DNA of 64,000 nucleotides from JAHBXE01 sp044222195 (GCA_044222195.1 JBGANS010000002.1:186001-250000); one strand, 5' to 3'; counted from the stretch's first letter, positions 15,866 through 24,019 are shown. Notes: generated by a model from the letters alone, not told the origin. A program made the numbers and translations.

Positions 15866-17380
15866 ATGTCTCAGGTTGCGATGAATAAGGGAACGGGCGG
15901 GAACGGGAAGTCGGGTGGGGCGAGCGGAGGTGGTGGGGGTAAGGCGGCAGCCACGGTTGGGCGGCAGTTGCATGAGAGCCCGGTGGTGGCTGAGGCGATT
16001 GCAAAGATCGTCGGCGAGGTGAAGGCGAAGTCGGCGCTGATTACCGGGGCGCGGCCGCCGGTGGACGGTCTGAAGCAGAGTTACGAGGATTACATGAAGC
16101 GTGCCGCGGATGTGCGCGGGCGTGGGCTGCTCTATCCGTATCTTGGGTCGGGGATTGGGAATGGCGCCCTTGTCGAGATGCTCGATGGGAGCGTGAAGTG
16201 GGACATGATCTGTGGGATTGGGGTGCAGTTTTTCGGGCACTCGGATCCGGAGCTAACCGCGGCGGCGCTTCGCGGCGGAATTGATGACACGAACAAGTAC
16301 GGGAACCTCCAGAGCAACATGGAGGCGTACACGTTCTGCGAGACGCTGCTGAACGAGGCGAAGAAGACGAGCAAGCTGAAGTACTCGTATGTCGCCACGA
16401 GTGGCGCGATGGCGAATGAGAATGCGCTGAAGGTGTGCTATCAGCGGGCGCAGGTGGTCAATGGCGTGACCGCGCCACGCGTGATCGCGTTCCGCGATTG
16501 CTTTATGGGGCGAAGCGTGACGATGTCGCAGATCGGCGACACGGCCGCGTATCGGCAGGGGATTCCGCTTTCGACGCTGGTCGATTACATGCCGTTCTAC
16601 AACCCGGTTGAGGCGGAGCGCATCGGCAAGGCGAAGTACATCGAGGGTGCGGTCGCGAAGCTGATGGAGTACATCGAGCGGTATCCGAAGCAGCACGCGT
16701 GCTTCATCTTTGAGATGGTGCAGGGGGAGGGTGGGTTTAACGTCGGGGACCGGGACTACTTCAAGGCCCTGATGGAATGCTGCAAGGCACACAAAATTGC
16801 CGTGTGGGATGATGAGATTCAGACGTGGGGGCGGCTGCCTCGGATGTTTGCGTATGAGATGTTTGACTTGGGGCAGTACGTAGATGTGTTCTGCGTCGGG
16901 AAGATGACGCAGGGGTGCGTGACGGCGTTTACGGAAGAGTTCAATCCGCAGCCGGGGCTTTTGTCGGGGACGTTCCTGGGTGAGGGTGTCTCGTTCCGGG
17001 TTGGGCAGCGAGTGATCGAGCGGCTGCGTGATGGGAACTACTACGGGCCGACGGGCTCGATCGCGAAGAACCACGAGGCGTTTGTGAAGCAGGTCAAGGC
17101 GCTCGCGGCCAAGCATCCGGCGTGGTTCCCGAAGGTTCCTGAGATTCCGGACATCACGGGCGGGGCGGGTGGGATGATGCGGTTCACGCCCTTTGGCGGG
17201 AACAAAGACAAGATCATGAAGGCGTGCAAGACGTGCTTTGAAGAGGGCGTGATCGTGTTCTACTGTGGACACGGGCCGCATCACATACGGATGCTGCCGC
17301 CGCTGGGTGTTTTCCAGGACAAGGATTGGCCGGCGGTGTTTGAGTGCATTGAACGCGGGCTTGCGAAGGCCGCGGAGTGA
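15866..17380 (+). CDS. class III PLP-dependent aminotransferase (AstC/ArgD-like role)
   Basis: A 504-residue fold-type I aminotransferase of class III (ornithine / acetylornithine / GABA aminotransferase superfamily). Visible are the PLP-phosphate loop (YVATSGAMANENALK), the cofactor Asp motif WDDEIQTWGR (usual form DEVQTGFGR) and the Schiff-base lysine in CVGKMTQGC. ATG 15866 is chosen over the longer frame because AAAGG lies 7 nt upstream. The first 35 residues are a low-complexity Gly/Ala/Lys linker not typical of the family, and the protein is about 100 residues longer than AstC or ArgD. With astA and astD downstream, the likely substrate is an N2-acylornithine giving the semialdehyde that AstD oxidises; the sequence alone does not fix the substrate. 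Confidence 0.82.
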   Translation: MSQVAMNKGTGGNGKSGGASGGGGGKAAATVGRQLHESPVVAEAIAKIVGEVKAKSALITGARPPVDGLKQSYEDYMKRAADVRGRGLLYPYLGSGIGNGALVEMLDGSVKWDMICGIGVQFFGHSDPELTAAALRGGIDDTNKYGNLQSNMEAYTFCETLLNEAKKTSKLKYSYVATSGAMANENALKVCYQRAQVVNGVTAPRVIAFRDCFMGRSVTMSQIGDTAAYRQGIPLSTLVDYMPFYNPVEAERIGKAKYIEGAVAKLMEYIERYPKQHACFIFEMVQGEGGFNVGDRDYFKALMECCKAHKIAVWDDEIQTWGRLPRMFAYEMFDLGQYVDVFCVGKMTQGCVTAFTEEFNPQPGLLSGTFLGEGVSFRVGQRVIERLRDGNYYGPTGSIAKNHEAFVKQVKALAAKHPAWFPKVPEIPDITGGAGGMMRFTPFGGNKDKIMKACKTCFEEGVIVFYCGHGPHHIRMLPPLGVFQDKDWPAVFECIERGLAKAAE

Positions 17381-17435
17381 CATGAGTGGTCGGCTTCGGG
17401 TGAAGGCCTGCGGCCGGCTTTGGGACAGGAAGATG

Positions 17436-17545
17436 TGAACGCAGAGGACGCGGAGAACGCAGAGAAGAAACGAGACGGGGAATAGCGCGCGGGCGAGACT
17501 GTCCTCTTCCTTCAGTCTCTGCGATCTCTGAGGCCTCTGCGTTCA
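17436..17545. repeat. ACGCAGAG-type inverted-repeat element B
   Basis: Arms 17436-17465 and 17516-17545 are 30-nt inverted repeats with four mismatches in my hand alignment. Unit composition (ACGCAGAG, ACGCGGAG) is the same as element A at 14243. It fills most of the gap between the aminotransferase gene and astA. Confidence 0.75.
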
Positions 17546-17576
17546 AGAACTCAGTTGGATCTCGGAAAGGACTTCC

Positions 17577-18704
17577 GTGTTCATCATCAGACAGGCCAAG
17601 GTCGAGGATGTGCCGACGCTGCTGAAGCTGGCGAAGATGGTGCTGTTCATCAACCTGCCGGCGGATCGGGAAGTCATTCACTCGAAGATTGTGCGGAGCC
17701 GGGAGTGCTTCATTCGCGCGGCCGGCGGAAAGCCGGCAAAGGAACCGAAGGCCAATGGCACGGCGAAGGCCGGGGGCGGGGTGAGTGAGTTCGCCAAGCA
17801 CGGCGACTTTTTCATGTTCGCGCTGGAGGACACGGAGACGGGGGCGTGCCTGGGGACATCGCAGATCGTCGGGCACATGGGCGGGCCGGGGAGCCCGAAC
17901 TTTACTTTGAAGCTGCGGAAGCGGGAGTTCTTTTCGGAGAGCCTGCAGACCGGGACGAGTCACATAGTCGCGAGGCTTCACGCGGATGAGTCGGGGCCGA
18001 CCGAAATCGGTGGCCTGATTCTGCAGCCGGCGAGCCGCGGGCACAAGCTGGGAAGACTGCTGAGCCTGATCCGGTTCCACTGGGTCGCGCTGCACCGGAA
18101 GCACTTCGCGGACCGGATCATCGCGGAGATGATGGGCGCGGTGACGGCGGATGGGCAGAGCGTGCTGTGGGATTACCTGGGGCGGCGGTTCATTCCGCTG
18201 TCGTATTCCGAGGCGGACAAGCATTGCCAGCGGTCGCGGGAGTTCATCTCAGCGCTCCTGCCCAAAGAGGACATCTATTTGTCGCTCTTGCCGCCTGAAG
18301 CGCGGGATGTGGTGGGCAAGGTGAGTGATGAGACGGTGCCGGCGCGGCGGATGCTCGAGAAGCTGGGGTTTGTGCACAAGGATGAAGTCGATGCGTTCGA
18401 CGGCGGACCGGTGCTGTCGGCGAAGACGGATTCGGTGTCGGTGGTGAAAGGCACGGCGGAGATGGCGCTGGGCGACACGATGAGTGTTGCGACGCACACT
18501 GGGTTTGTGAGTCACCTGTCGGAGGATGGGGAGTTCCGGGCGGTGCAGACGGAATACTCGGTGGATGCGAAGGGACGCGTGGGGGTGCCGTGGGCGGTGA
18601 TGGATGAACTCAAGTGGGAGAAAGGGATGCGGGTGGGGGTGACGGGGCTGGAGAAGGTGGGCGGGAAGAGCACGAAGCGCGGCGGCGCGAAGGCTCGGGC
18701 GTGA
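17577..18704 (+). CDS. astA: arginine N-succinyltransferase
   Basis: A 375-residue member of the AstA/AruF family (GNAT-like fold), which transfers succinyl from succinyl-CoA to the alpha-amino group of arginine, the first step of the AST pathway. Family signatures seen: N-terminal FIIRQAKVEDVPTLLKLA, the substrate/CoA region EIGGLILQPASRGHKLGRLLSLIRF, RIIAEMMGAVTADGQSVLWDYLGRRF, and FISALLPKEDIYLSLLP...VVGKV followed by LEKLGFVHKDEVDAFDGGP. GTG 17577 follows GGAAAGGA. A Lys/Ala/Gly-rich segment near residues 45-65 looks like a family-atypical loop. The stop overlaps the start of astD (GTGA), so the two are translationally coupled. Confidence 0.9.
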   Translation: MFIIRQAKVEDVPTLLKLAKMVLFINLPADREVIHSKIVRSRECFIRAAGGKPAKEPKANGTAKAGGGVSEFAKHGDFFMFALEDTETGACLGTSQIVGHMGGPGSPNFTLKLRKREFFSESLQTGTSHIVARLHADESGPTEIGGLILQPASRGHKLGRLLSLIRFHWVALHRKHFADRIIAEMMGAVTADGQSVLWDYLGRRFIPLSYSEADKHCQRSREFISALLPKEDIYLSLLPPEARDVVGKVSDETVPARRMLEKLGFVHKDEVDAFDGGPVLSAKTDSVSVVKGTAEMALGDTMSVATHTGFVSHLSEDGEFRAVQTEYSVDAKGRVGVPWAVMDELKWEKGMRVGVTGLEKVGGKSTKRGGAKARA

Positions 18705-20284
18705 GTTCGAAGCATCCGAGTCTGGGGCGCGGGCCGAGTGACTTGATCGGCGGCGAGTGGGTGTCGACCGCCACAGGTGGCGGGGCGCTCGTCGAGTCGC
18801 GCAATCCGGCTCGGCCTGCGGAAACGATCTGGACGGGTCGATCCAATCTCTCTCATATTGATGCGGCGGTGGCGGCGGCGCGGAAGGCGTTGCCGGAGTG
18901 GTCACGATGGGAGCGGGAGCGGCGGTTTGCGGTGCTGCGGCGGTATGCGAAGCTGTGCACTGAACGGGCGGAGAGGGTGGCGGAGTTGATCTGCGATGAG
19001 ACGGGGAAGGTGTTGTGGGATGCGAGGCAGGAGGCCGCGGCTCTGGCGGCGAAGGTGGAGATCACACTGGATGAGGCGGGACCGTTGCGGCGTGTGAGCG
19101 ATTCGGAGCTATCGCTGGGCGGGACCAAGACGGGAAGGACGTGGTTTCGGCCGCACGGGGTGATGGCGGTGGTGGGGCCGTACAACTTTCCGGCGCACTT
19201 ACCTAATGGGCACATGGTGCCGGCGCTGGCGATGGGGAACACGGCGGTTTTGAAGCCGAGCGATAAGGCTCCGGCGGTTGGGCAGTTGCTGATTGAGTTG
19301 TTTCAGGAGGCGCTCGCGGCTGAGGGGGCGCCCGTGGGCGTTGTGAATCTGGTGCAGGGCGGCGTGGATGTCGCGAAGAGATTGATCGGGCATGACGGGC
19401 TGGACGGAATTCTGTTTACAGGGTCGTGGCCGGTGGGGCGGGCGATCATGGAGGCGAACCTGGATCGGCCGGGGAGGATCCTGGCGCTGGAGATGGGTGG
19501 GAACAACGCGGCTGTTGTGATGCCGCATGCGGATCTGAAGCAGGCGGCGATTGAAGTGGTGCGATCGGCGTTTATCACGACGGGGCAGCGGTGCACGTGC
19601 ACTCGGCGGCTGATCGTGCATGAGTCGATCGCGGACAGGTTCATCGCGGCGGTGTGCAAGGCGGCGAGCAACTTGATTGTGGGAGAGCCTCGGGCGGGGC
19701 ACCCGGTGTTCATGGGGCCGTTGATTTCGGAGGGGGCGCGAAAGGCGGTATTGGATTTTCAGAAGGAAGCGGGACGGGGTGGGGGAGAGGTGTTGGTGGA
19801 GGCGACGCCAGTTGAGATGGTTGGTGGAGGGTGGTATCTCGCGCCGAGCGTGATCAGGGTTGAGAGATTTGCAGGTGGCGAGACAGCGAAGCACCGAGAC
19901 AGCGAGACAGGAAGAGATGCGGGGGCCGACGTGGAAGTTTTTGGACCGTTGCTGCGGGTGGCGGTGGTGAAGAGTCTGGATGAGGCGATTGAGCAGGTGA
20001 ATGCGACTCGGTTCGGGTTGGCGGCTTCGGTGTTTACGACGGATGCGGCGGCGGTGGAGCGGTTCTGTGGCGAGGTTCGGGCGGGGTGCATCAATGTGAA
20101 CACGGGGACGGCGGGGGCGAGCAGCAAGCTGCCGTTTGGGGGGCTTGGACTTTCAGGGAATCACAGGCCGGCGGGGGCGTTTTCGCTGGACTATTGCGCA
20201 TATCCGGTGGCGGGGATGGTGGAGGCGGGGAGTGGAGCGGCGCTGCCGGTGGGGATGAGGTTTGAAGAGGGGTGGTTGAGGTAG
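18701..20284 (+). CDS. astD: N-succinylglutamate 5-semialdehyde dehydrogenase
   Basis: A 527-residue NAD(P)-dependent aldehyde dehydrogenase of the AstD type, which oxidises succinylglutamate semialdehyde to succinylglutamate. Motifs: VVGPYNFPAHLPNGH and KPSDKAP (cofactor/substrate), FTGSWPVGR, the general-base Glu in LEMGGNN, and the catalytic Cys in TTGQRCTCTRR. GTG 18701 overlaps the astA stop by 4 nt; the longer upstream frame lies inside astA. Residues about 392-408 (GETAKHRDSETGRDAGA) have no counterpart that I recall in AstD and are coded by an octamer tandem repeat (19878-19909), just before the conserved EVFGPLLRV strand. Codon choice otherwise resembles the neighbours. Confidence 0.9.
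   Translation: MSSKHPSLGRGPSDLIGGEWVSTATGGGALVESRNPARPAETIWTGRSNLSHIDAAVAAARKALPEWSRWERERRFAVLRRYAKLCTERAERVAELICDETGKVLWDARQEAAALAAKVEITLDEAGPLRRVSDSELSLGGTKTGRTWFRPHGVMAVVGPYNFPAHLPNGHMVPALAMGNTAVLKPSDKAPAVGQLLIELFQEALAAEGAPVGVVNLVQGGVDVAKRLIGHDGLDGILFTGSWPVGRAIMEANLDRPGRILALEMGGNNAAVVMPHADLKQAAIEVVRSAFITTGQRCTCTRRLIVHESIADRFIAAVCKAASNLIVGEPRAGHPVFMGPLISEGARKAVLDFQKEAGRGGGEVLVEATPVEMVGGGWYLAPSVIRVERFAGGETAKHRDSETGRDAGADVEVFGPLLRVAVVKSLDEAIEQVNATRFGLAASVFTTDAAAVERFCGEVRAGCINVNTGTAGASSKLPFGGLGLSGNHRPAGAFSLDYCAYPVAGMVEAGSGAALPVGMRFEEGWLR
19878..19909 (+). repeat. octamer tandem repeat inside astD
   Basis: Four consecutive 8-nt units, GCGAGACA, GCGAAGCA, CCGAGACA, GCGAGACA, followed by a looser GGAAGAGA. 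Because 8 is not a multiple of 3, each unit is read in a different frame, giving the polar peptide ETAKHRDSETGRD. Confidence 0.75.
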
Positions 20285-20287
20285 ACT
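20282..20287 (+). promoter_or_regulatory. -10 box, leaderless start of the 103-residue membrane protein
   Basis: TAGACT ends 6 nt before ATG 20294; its first three bases are the astD stop codon. No Shine-Dalgarno is present. Confidence 0.45.
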
Positions 20288-20293
20288 GGCGTT

Positions 20294-20605
20294 ATGGCCG
20301 AGCAGAGCTGGGGATTGACGGAGCGGCAGTGCAGGATGGTGCTGGGCATCCGCGCGGCGGGACTGCTGTTTGTCGGGTTGGGGGTTCCATTCCTGAAGTC
20401 CATCGCGACCTATGTGTGGGCGTATGGGTTCGCGCGAGACTCGGGCGAGTCGTGGGACATCGGGACGCTCCTGGACCAGCTCAGGGATAAGGCGGTGGTG
20501 GTGAACCTGGTGTCCGCCACGGGACCGTTCATCGCGGCGATGGTGTTCGGCGTGTACCTGATCCGCTGCGACCCGAGGGGGATACTGCGAGGAGTCAACT
20601 CGTGA
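20294..20605 (+). CDS. small membrane protein, two TM segments
   Basis: A 103-residue protein with two hydrophobic segments (about 19-42, GIRAAGLLFVGLGVPFLKSI, and about 70-92, VVVNLVSATGPFIAAMVFGVYLI) and a short basic tail. No family recognised. It overlaps the next gene by 4 nt (GTGA), and the first TM segment of both starts with a similar R-x-x-G-x-L-x-x-G-x-x-V/I-P pattern, so the pair may be diverged duplicates that act together. ATG 20294 is chosen because a -10 box ends 6 nt upstream. Confidence 0.65.
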   Translation: MAEQSWGLTERQCRMVLGIRAAGLLFVGLGVPFLKSIATYVWAYGFARDSGESWDIGTLLDQLRDKAVVVNLVSATGPFIAAMVFGVYLIRCDPRGILRGVNS

Positions 20606-20973
20606 GTGAGTTTGCGTGGTTCAAGCTCCTGGTGCGGCTGGTCGGCGTGTTGCTGCTGGGAATCAGCGTGCCGATGCTGATGTGGTATCTGGGGACGTTT
20701 CTGACTTCGATGCTGCCGTCGAGTCCGCTGCGGACATCGGGGTCGCTGGAGTACGAGTTGTACAGGACCGTTCCCGGGTTGCTCGGGTATGGGACGCAAG
20801 CAGCGTTTGGGGCCTATCTCCTGTTTCGGGGGGACTGGGTCATTCGGAAAGTGCTGGCGGAGATCAACGGGCGGTGCGCGGTGTGCGGGTTTGACCTTGG
20901 GGCGGTGACGGGACCGAGCTGCCCGGAGTGCAACACGCCTTTCAGGCGTGCGAAGGCGGAGGAGAAGAAGTAG
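20602..20973 (+). CDS. membrane protein with C-terminal zinc ribbon
   Basis: A 123-residue protein with two TM segments (about 8-32 and 62-80) and a cytosolic C-terminal zinc ribbon, CAVCGFDLGAVTGPSCPEC, then a Lys/Glu-rich tail. The ribbon is of the CxxCxFDL...CPEC type also seen at 172 and 30109 and frequent in planctomycete membrane proteins of unknown role. GTG 20602 overlaps the stop of the previous gene. No function can be assigned. Confidence 0.65.
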   Translation: MSEFAWFKLLVRLVGVLLLGISVPMLMWYLGTFLTSMLPSSPLRTSGSLEYELYRTVPGLLGYGTQAAFGAYLLFRGDWVIRKVLAEINGRCAVCGFDLGAVTGPSCPECNTPFRRAKAEEKK

Positions 20974-21013
20974 AGAATGGAAGAGCGGCGACGCCCGGGT
21001 GTATCAGGACTTG

Positions 21014-21019
21014 TACACT
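21014..21019 (+). promoter_or_regulatory. -10 box, leaderless start of the ureohydrolase gene
   Basis: TACACT ends 7 nt before ATG 21027; there is no Shine-Dalgarno in the short gap. Confidence 0.5.
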
Positions 21020-21026
21020 GACCGAT

Positions 21027-22004
21027 ATGGCCAAGAAAACTGAGTTGCCGGATCCTCGTCGGTCGCCGCGGTTTGCGGGGGTGTGCACCTTCTGCAGGTA
21101 TCCGCTGCTGCAAGAGGTCGCGGCCGGGTCTCGGCCGGTCGACTGGGCGATCTATGGGGTGCCGTTTGATGGCGGGGTGACGTACCGGCCGGGGGCGAGA
21201 TTTGGGCCGCGGGCGGTGCGGGAAGAGTCGCAGTATGTGAAGCGGTACTCGATCGAGCACGGGTTTGATGTGACGGAGAGGTTGAGCCTGGCGGATGCGG
21301 GTGATGCGCCGGTGTCGCCGTATTCAATCAAAGGGACGCTCGACGGGGTGACGGAGTTTGCGGCCGGGCTGGCCGATGCGAAGACCACGAAGTTGTTTGC
21401 GGTGGGCGGGGATCACTCGATCGCGTACGCGAATATCAAGGCGACGTGGATGCGGCGCGGGAAGCCCAAGGGCGGACTGGCGCTGCTGCACTTTGACAGT
21501 CACCTCGATACGGTAGATGCGGTGTGGGGAGAGAAGTGGGGGCACGCCTCGCCGTTCATTCGTGCGATTGAGGATGGGCTCATCGATCCGCGGCGGATGC
21601 TCTCGGTTGGGATCAAGGGGCCGTTGAACTCGGGACAGGACTTGGACTTTGCGAAGAAACACGGCGTGACGATCTTGACGTATGAGCAGTGGCACAGGGG
21701 GATGCGCGCCGGAACCGGGGAGGTTGAGGCGTTTGTTAAGGGACTGGGGGGAGCGGAGGCCTACCTGACGTTCGACATTGATTGTGTCGATCCGGCGTTT
21801 GCGCCAGGGACTGGGACGCCGAGCGTGGGCGGGTTTACTTCGGCGGAGGCGTTGACGCTGCTGCGGTCCCTCAAGGGGACGAACATCGTGGGGGCAGATG
21901 TGGTGGAGGTGCTGCCGGAGCGAGATGTGGCGGGGATCACGGCGCTGCTGGCGGCGCATGTGATGTTTGAGGTGTTGTGCCTGGATGCGGCGGGGAAGAA
22001 GTAG
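21027..22004 (+). CDS. ureohydrolase (agmatinase / guanidino-hydrolase family)
   Basis: A 325-residue binuclear-manganese enzyme of the arginase superfamily. Metal motifs are AVGGDHS, LLHFDSHLD (the family norm is DAHxD; Ala is replaced by Ser, metal ligands kept) and FDIDCVDPAFAPGTGTP. The segment WGHASPFIRAIEDGLIDPRRM resembles agmatinases and guanidinobutyrases (HGTPFRRAxEEG) more than arginase. It would release urea from a guanidino compound. ATG 21027 is chosen from the -10 box 7 nt upstream and normal N-terminal length. Its position beside astA and astD, with no AstB visible, raises the possibility that it acts on N2-succinylarginine; agmatine or guanidinobutyrate remain the conventional guesses. 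Confidence 0.85.
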   Translation: MAKKTELPDPRRSPRFAGVCTFCRYPLLQEVAAGSRPVDWAIYGVPFDGGVTYRPGARFGPRAVREESQYVKRYSIEHGFDVTERLSLADAGDAPVSPYSIKGTLDGVTEFAAGLADAKTTKLFAVGGDHSIAYANIKATWMRRGKPKGGLALLHFDSHLDTVDAVWGEKWGHASPFIRAIEDGLIDPRRMLSVGIKGPLNSGQDLDFAKKHGVTILTYEQWHRGMRAGTGEVEAFVKGLGGAEAYLTFDIDCVDPAFAPGTGTPSVGGFTSAEALTLLRSLKGTNIVGADVVEVLPERDVAGITALLAAHVMFEVLCLDAAGKK

Positions 22005-22025
22005 GTCGGATGTTTGGGCCCGGGC

Positions 22026-22586
22026 TTACCTTTGGCGCAGGGCGAGGATGAGTTCGACCTTGCCTGTGTGCTGGCTGAGTTGACGGGCGATTTCGACGGG
22101 GGGGAGCCCGCGGTCTGCGAGGTCGTAGATCTGGCGGGAGAGTGGGTCAGCGATTTCGCGGCGGGCCTGGGGGGCGGCGGCCTGGGGAGCTGGTTGCGCG
22201 ATGGCCTTCTCGAGACGATTGAGGCGTTCGTCCGCCGCGGCGATGAGTTGCTCAAGGCGGAGGGCCTGGCGGTCGAGCCGGTCGGAGATGAGTTGGGCGA
22301 GTTCTTCGGCGTCGTCCATGACGGAGGAGAGCGTGGTCGGGCTTGGCCGGGCTCGGGGCTCGGGGGCCGCAGTAGAGCTTGACGGCACGCCGGTTTCGAA
22401 GTCCGAAATGGTTCTTGGCGGAGACGGATGCGCCGACGTTGAGCGAGCGGAGTTCGCTGTCGCGCGGGGAATGAGGCGCGTGAAAGCCTGCGCGAAGAGC
22501 GAGCGGAAGGTCCAGGCCAAGATGATGACTCCGGCGATGACCAGGCCGATGGCGAGGCTTTGGAGGATGGAGGCGTCGGCGGGCAT
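22026..22586 (-). CDS. membrane-anchored protein with C-terminal helix-turn-helix-like domain
   Basis: A 186-residue protein. An N-terminal TM segment (about 8-32, LQSLAIGLVIAGVIILAWTF) is followed by a Pro/Ser-rich linker, a coiled-coil stretch (about 90-130, DDAEELAQLISDRLDRQALRLEQLI) and a C-terminal module DPLSRQIYDLADRGLPPVEIARQLSQHTGKVELILALRQ. The last part has the look of a short helix-turn-helix seen at the end of planctomycete hypothetical proteins; I do not know its function. It is divergent from tilS with a 31-nt gap. Confidence 0.65.
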   Translation of the reverse strand: MPADASILQSLAIGLVIAGVIILAWTFRSLFAQAFTRLIPRATANSARSTSAHPSPPRTISDFETGVPSSSTAAPEPRARPSPTTLSSVMDDAEELAQLISDRLDRQALRLEQLIAAADERLNRLEKAIAQPAPQAAAPQARREIADPLSRQIYDLADRGLPPVEIARQLSQHTGKVELILALRQR

Positions 22587-22605
22587 GGGAATTGGTGGTA
22601 CAACC

Positions 22606-22611
22606 TATCAT
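22606..22611 (+). promoter_or_regulatory. -10 box, leaderless start of tilS
   Basis: TATCAT ends 6 nt before ATG 22618; the gap to the divergent gene is only 31 nt and holds no Shine-Dalgarno. Confidence 0.5.
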
Positions 22612-22617
22612 CGGACA

Positions 22618-23655
22618 ATGAGCGGTGCGCGGGCCAGCGAGGCGCGACGGAAGGATGCAGGGAAGCCGGGTGCGACGGTGCGGGTGGTGGTCCGCTCGTG
22701 GCGGGAGTTGACGGGAGGTACCGCGAGAGACCGGGACCTCAAACGGAGGACGCTGATCGCGTGCTCGGGAGGAGGAGATTCTGCGGGACTGGTGCTGGCG
22801 CTGGCGGCGGGGGTGACGCGGGCGAGAGAGGTGTTTGTGGTGGGGCACGTCGTGCATGACATGCGGGGGCGGGGCGAGGCGCTGGCGGATCGCGATGCGG
22901 CGCGGGCGCTGGCGGAGCGGTTGGGGCTGGCGTTTGTCGAGGGGGAGGTGCGAGTGAAGGTGGCGGGGGGGAATGCAGAGGCGGCGGCGCGGCGACTTCG
23001 GTATGCAGAGCTGGAACGAATGGCGAGGGAGGCGGGGTGTGGGTATGTGGCGACGGCGCACCATGCGGAGGATCAGCTTGAGACCATGTTGATGGCGCTG
23101 GTGCGGGGTGCGGGCCCGCGGGGGCTGGCGGGGATTGCGGAGAAGCGGAAGGAGGGAAGCGTAAAGGTGATTCGCCCGGCCCTTGGTGTGTCACGGGATG
23201 ACTTGCGGCGGGTGTGTGAGGGGGCGGGATGGAAGTGGCGGGAGGATGCCACCAACCGTGATGAGTCGCGGCTGCGGGCGGCTATCCGGGCGCGGGTACT
23301 GCCCGAACTCGAGCGGCTCCGGCCGGGGGCGGCGAAGCGGGCGGGGCGGGCGGCGGGCGTGGTGCGCGGGGCGGCGCGGGTGATGGCGAAGCGCGCGGCG
23401 GAGTTGATGGATCGAGACGCGATGGCGTGGACGAGGGCGGAGCTGCAGCGGGAACCGGAGGTCGTGCTGGGGGAACTGGTCCGGGCGGCGGCAAAGAGAC
23501 TGGGTGGAGGCAGGGACCGGTTGAGCACCAGTGTTCTGCGGCGGATTGCGCGGGCCGTGCGAGATCGGGGGACTGAGCCTCGGAGGTTTTCAGCGGGGGG
23601 TGTGGTTGTCGACGTGACGGCCAGGACGGTGAAGATTTGGAGGAGCGATGGCTGA
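22618..23655 (+). CDS. tilS: tRNA(Ile)-lysidine synthetase
   Basis: A 345-residue N-type ATP pyrophosphatase that converts C34 of tRNA-Ile(CAU) to lysidine. The PP-loop is ACSGGGDSAG (family SGGxDS), followed by VVHDMRGRGEALADRDAAR, ATAHHAEDQLETMLMALVRGAG and IRPALGVSRDDLRRVC, all diagnostic. The C terminus is short compared with E. coli TilS (432), as in many bacteria. ATG 22618 is chosen from the -10 box 6 nt upstream; the open frame extends further left but overlaps the divergent gene. The next gene overlaps its end by 8 nt. Confidence 0.9.
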   Translation: MSGARASEARRKDAGKPGATVRVVVRSWRELTGGTARDRDLKRRTLIACSGGGDSAGLVLALAAGVTRAREVFVVGHVVHDMRGRGEALADRDAARALAERLGLAFVEGEVRVKVAGGNAEAAARRLRYAELERMAREAGCGYVATAHHAEDQLETMLMALVRGAGPRGLAGIAEKRKEGSVKVIRPALGVSRDDLRRVCEGAGWKWREDATNRDESRLRAAIRARVLPELERLRPGAAKRAGRAAGVVRGAARVMAKRAAELMDRDAMAWTRAELQREPEVVLGELVRAAAKRLGGGRDRLSTSVLRRIARAVRDRGTEPRRFSAGGVVVDVTARTVKIWRSDG

Positions 23656-24019
23656 GGTGAAGAAGATCGTGCTGGTGGGCCACTGCGGGCCGGATTCGTA
23701 CGCGCTGCGGTCAGCAGTTCGGACGGCCGCGCCGGAGACGGAGATCGTGTCCGCGGATGATGATGCGGCGCTGGAGAAGGCGCGGCCCGAGGGCATTCTG
23801 TTCCTGGTCAACCGAGTGCTGGATGGCGGATTTGTGGATGAAGGAGGGATTGAGTTGGCGGGGAAGTTGGCCGCGGCGGGGAAGAGGGTGATGCTCGTGA
23901 GCAACTTCGCGGATGCGCAGGCGGAAGCGGAGAGGGCGGGGGCGTTGCCTGGCTTTGGCAAGAAGTCGATGTACGCACCGGAAACGCAGGAGCGGATTCG
24001 CGCTGCGCTTGGGTTATGA
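23648..24019 (+). CDS. hypothetical protein, receiver-like alpha/beta fold
   Basis: A 123-residue soluble protein. Alternating strands and helices (KKIVLVGHCGPDSYALR, TEIVSADDDAALEK, GILFLVNRVLDG, KRVMLVSNFADAQAEAERAGA) suggest a Rossmann-like or receiver-type fold, but the phospho-acceptor Asp/Thr/Lys set of response regulators is not clear. It overlaps tilS by 8 nt and is convergent with the GH13 gene, overlapping its stop by 6 nt. No function assigned. Confidence 0.65.
   Translation: MAEVKKIVLVGHCGPDSYALRSAVRTAAPETEIVSADDDAALEKARPEGILFLVNRVLDGGFVDEGGIELAGKLAAAGKRVMLVSNFADAQAEAERAGALPGFGKKSMYAPETQERIRAALGL

Noticed and set aside
21027..22004. Ureohydrolase called as arginase
   Set aside because: The segment around WGHASPFIRAIEDG is of the agmatinase/guanidinobutyrase type, so arginase was not used as the call.
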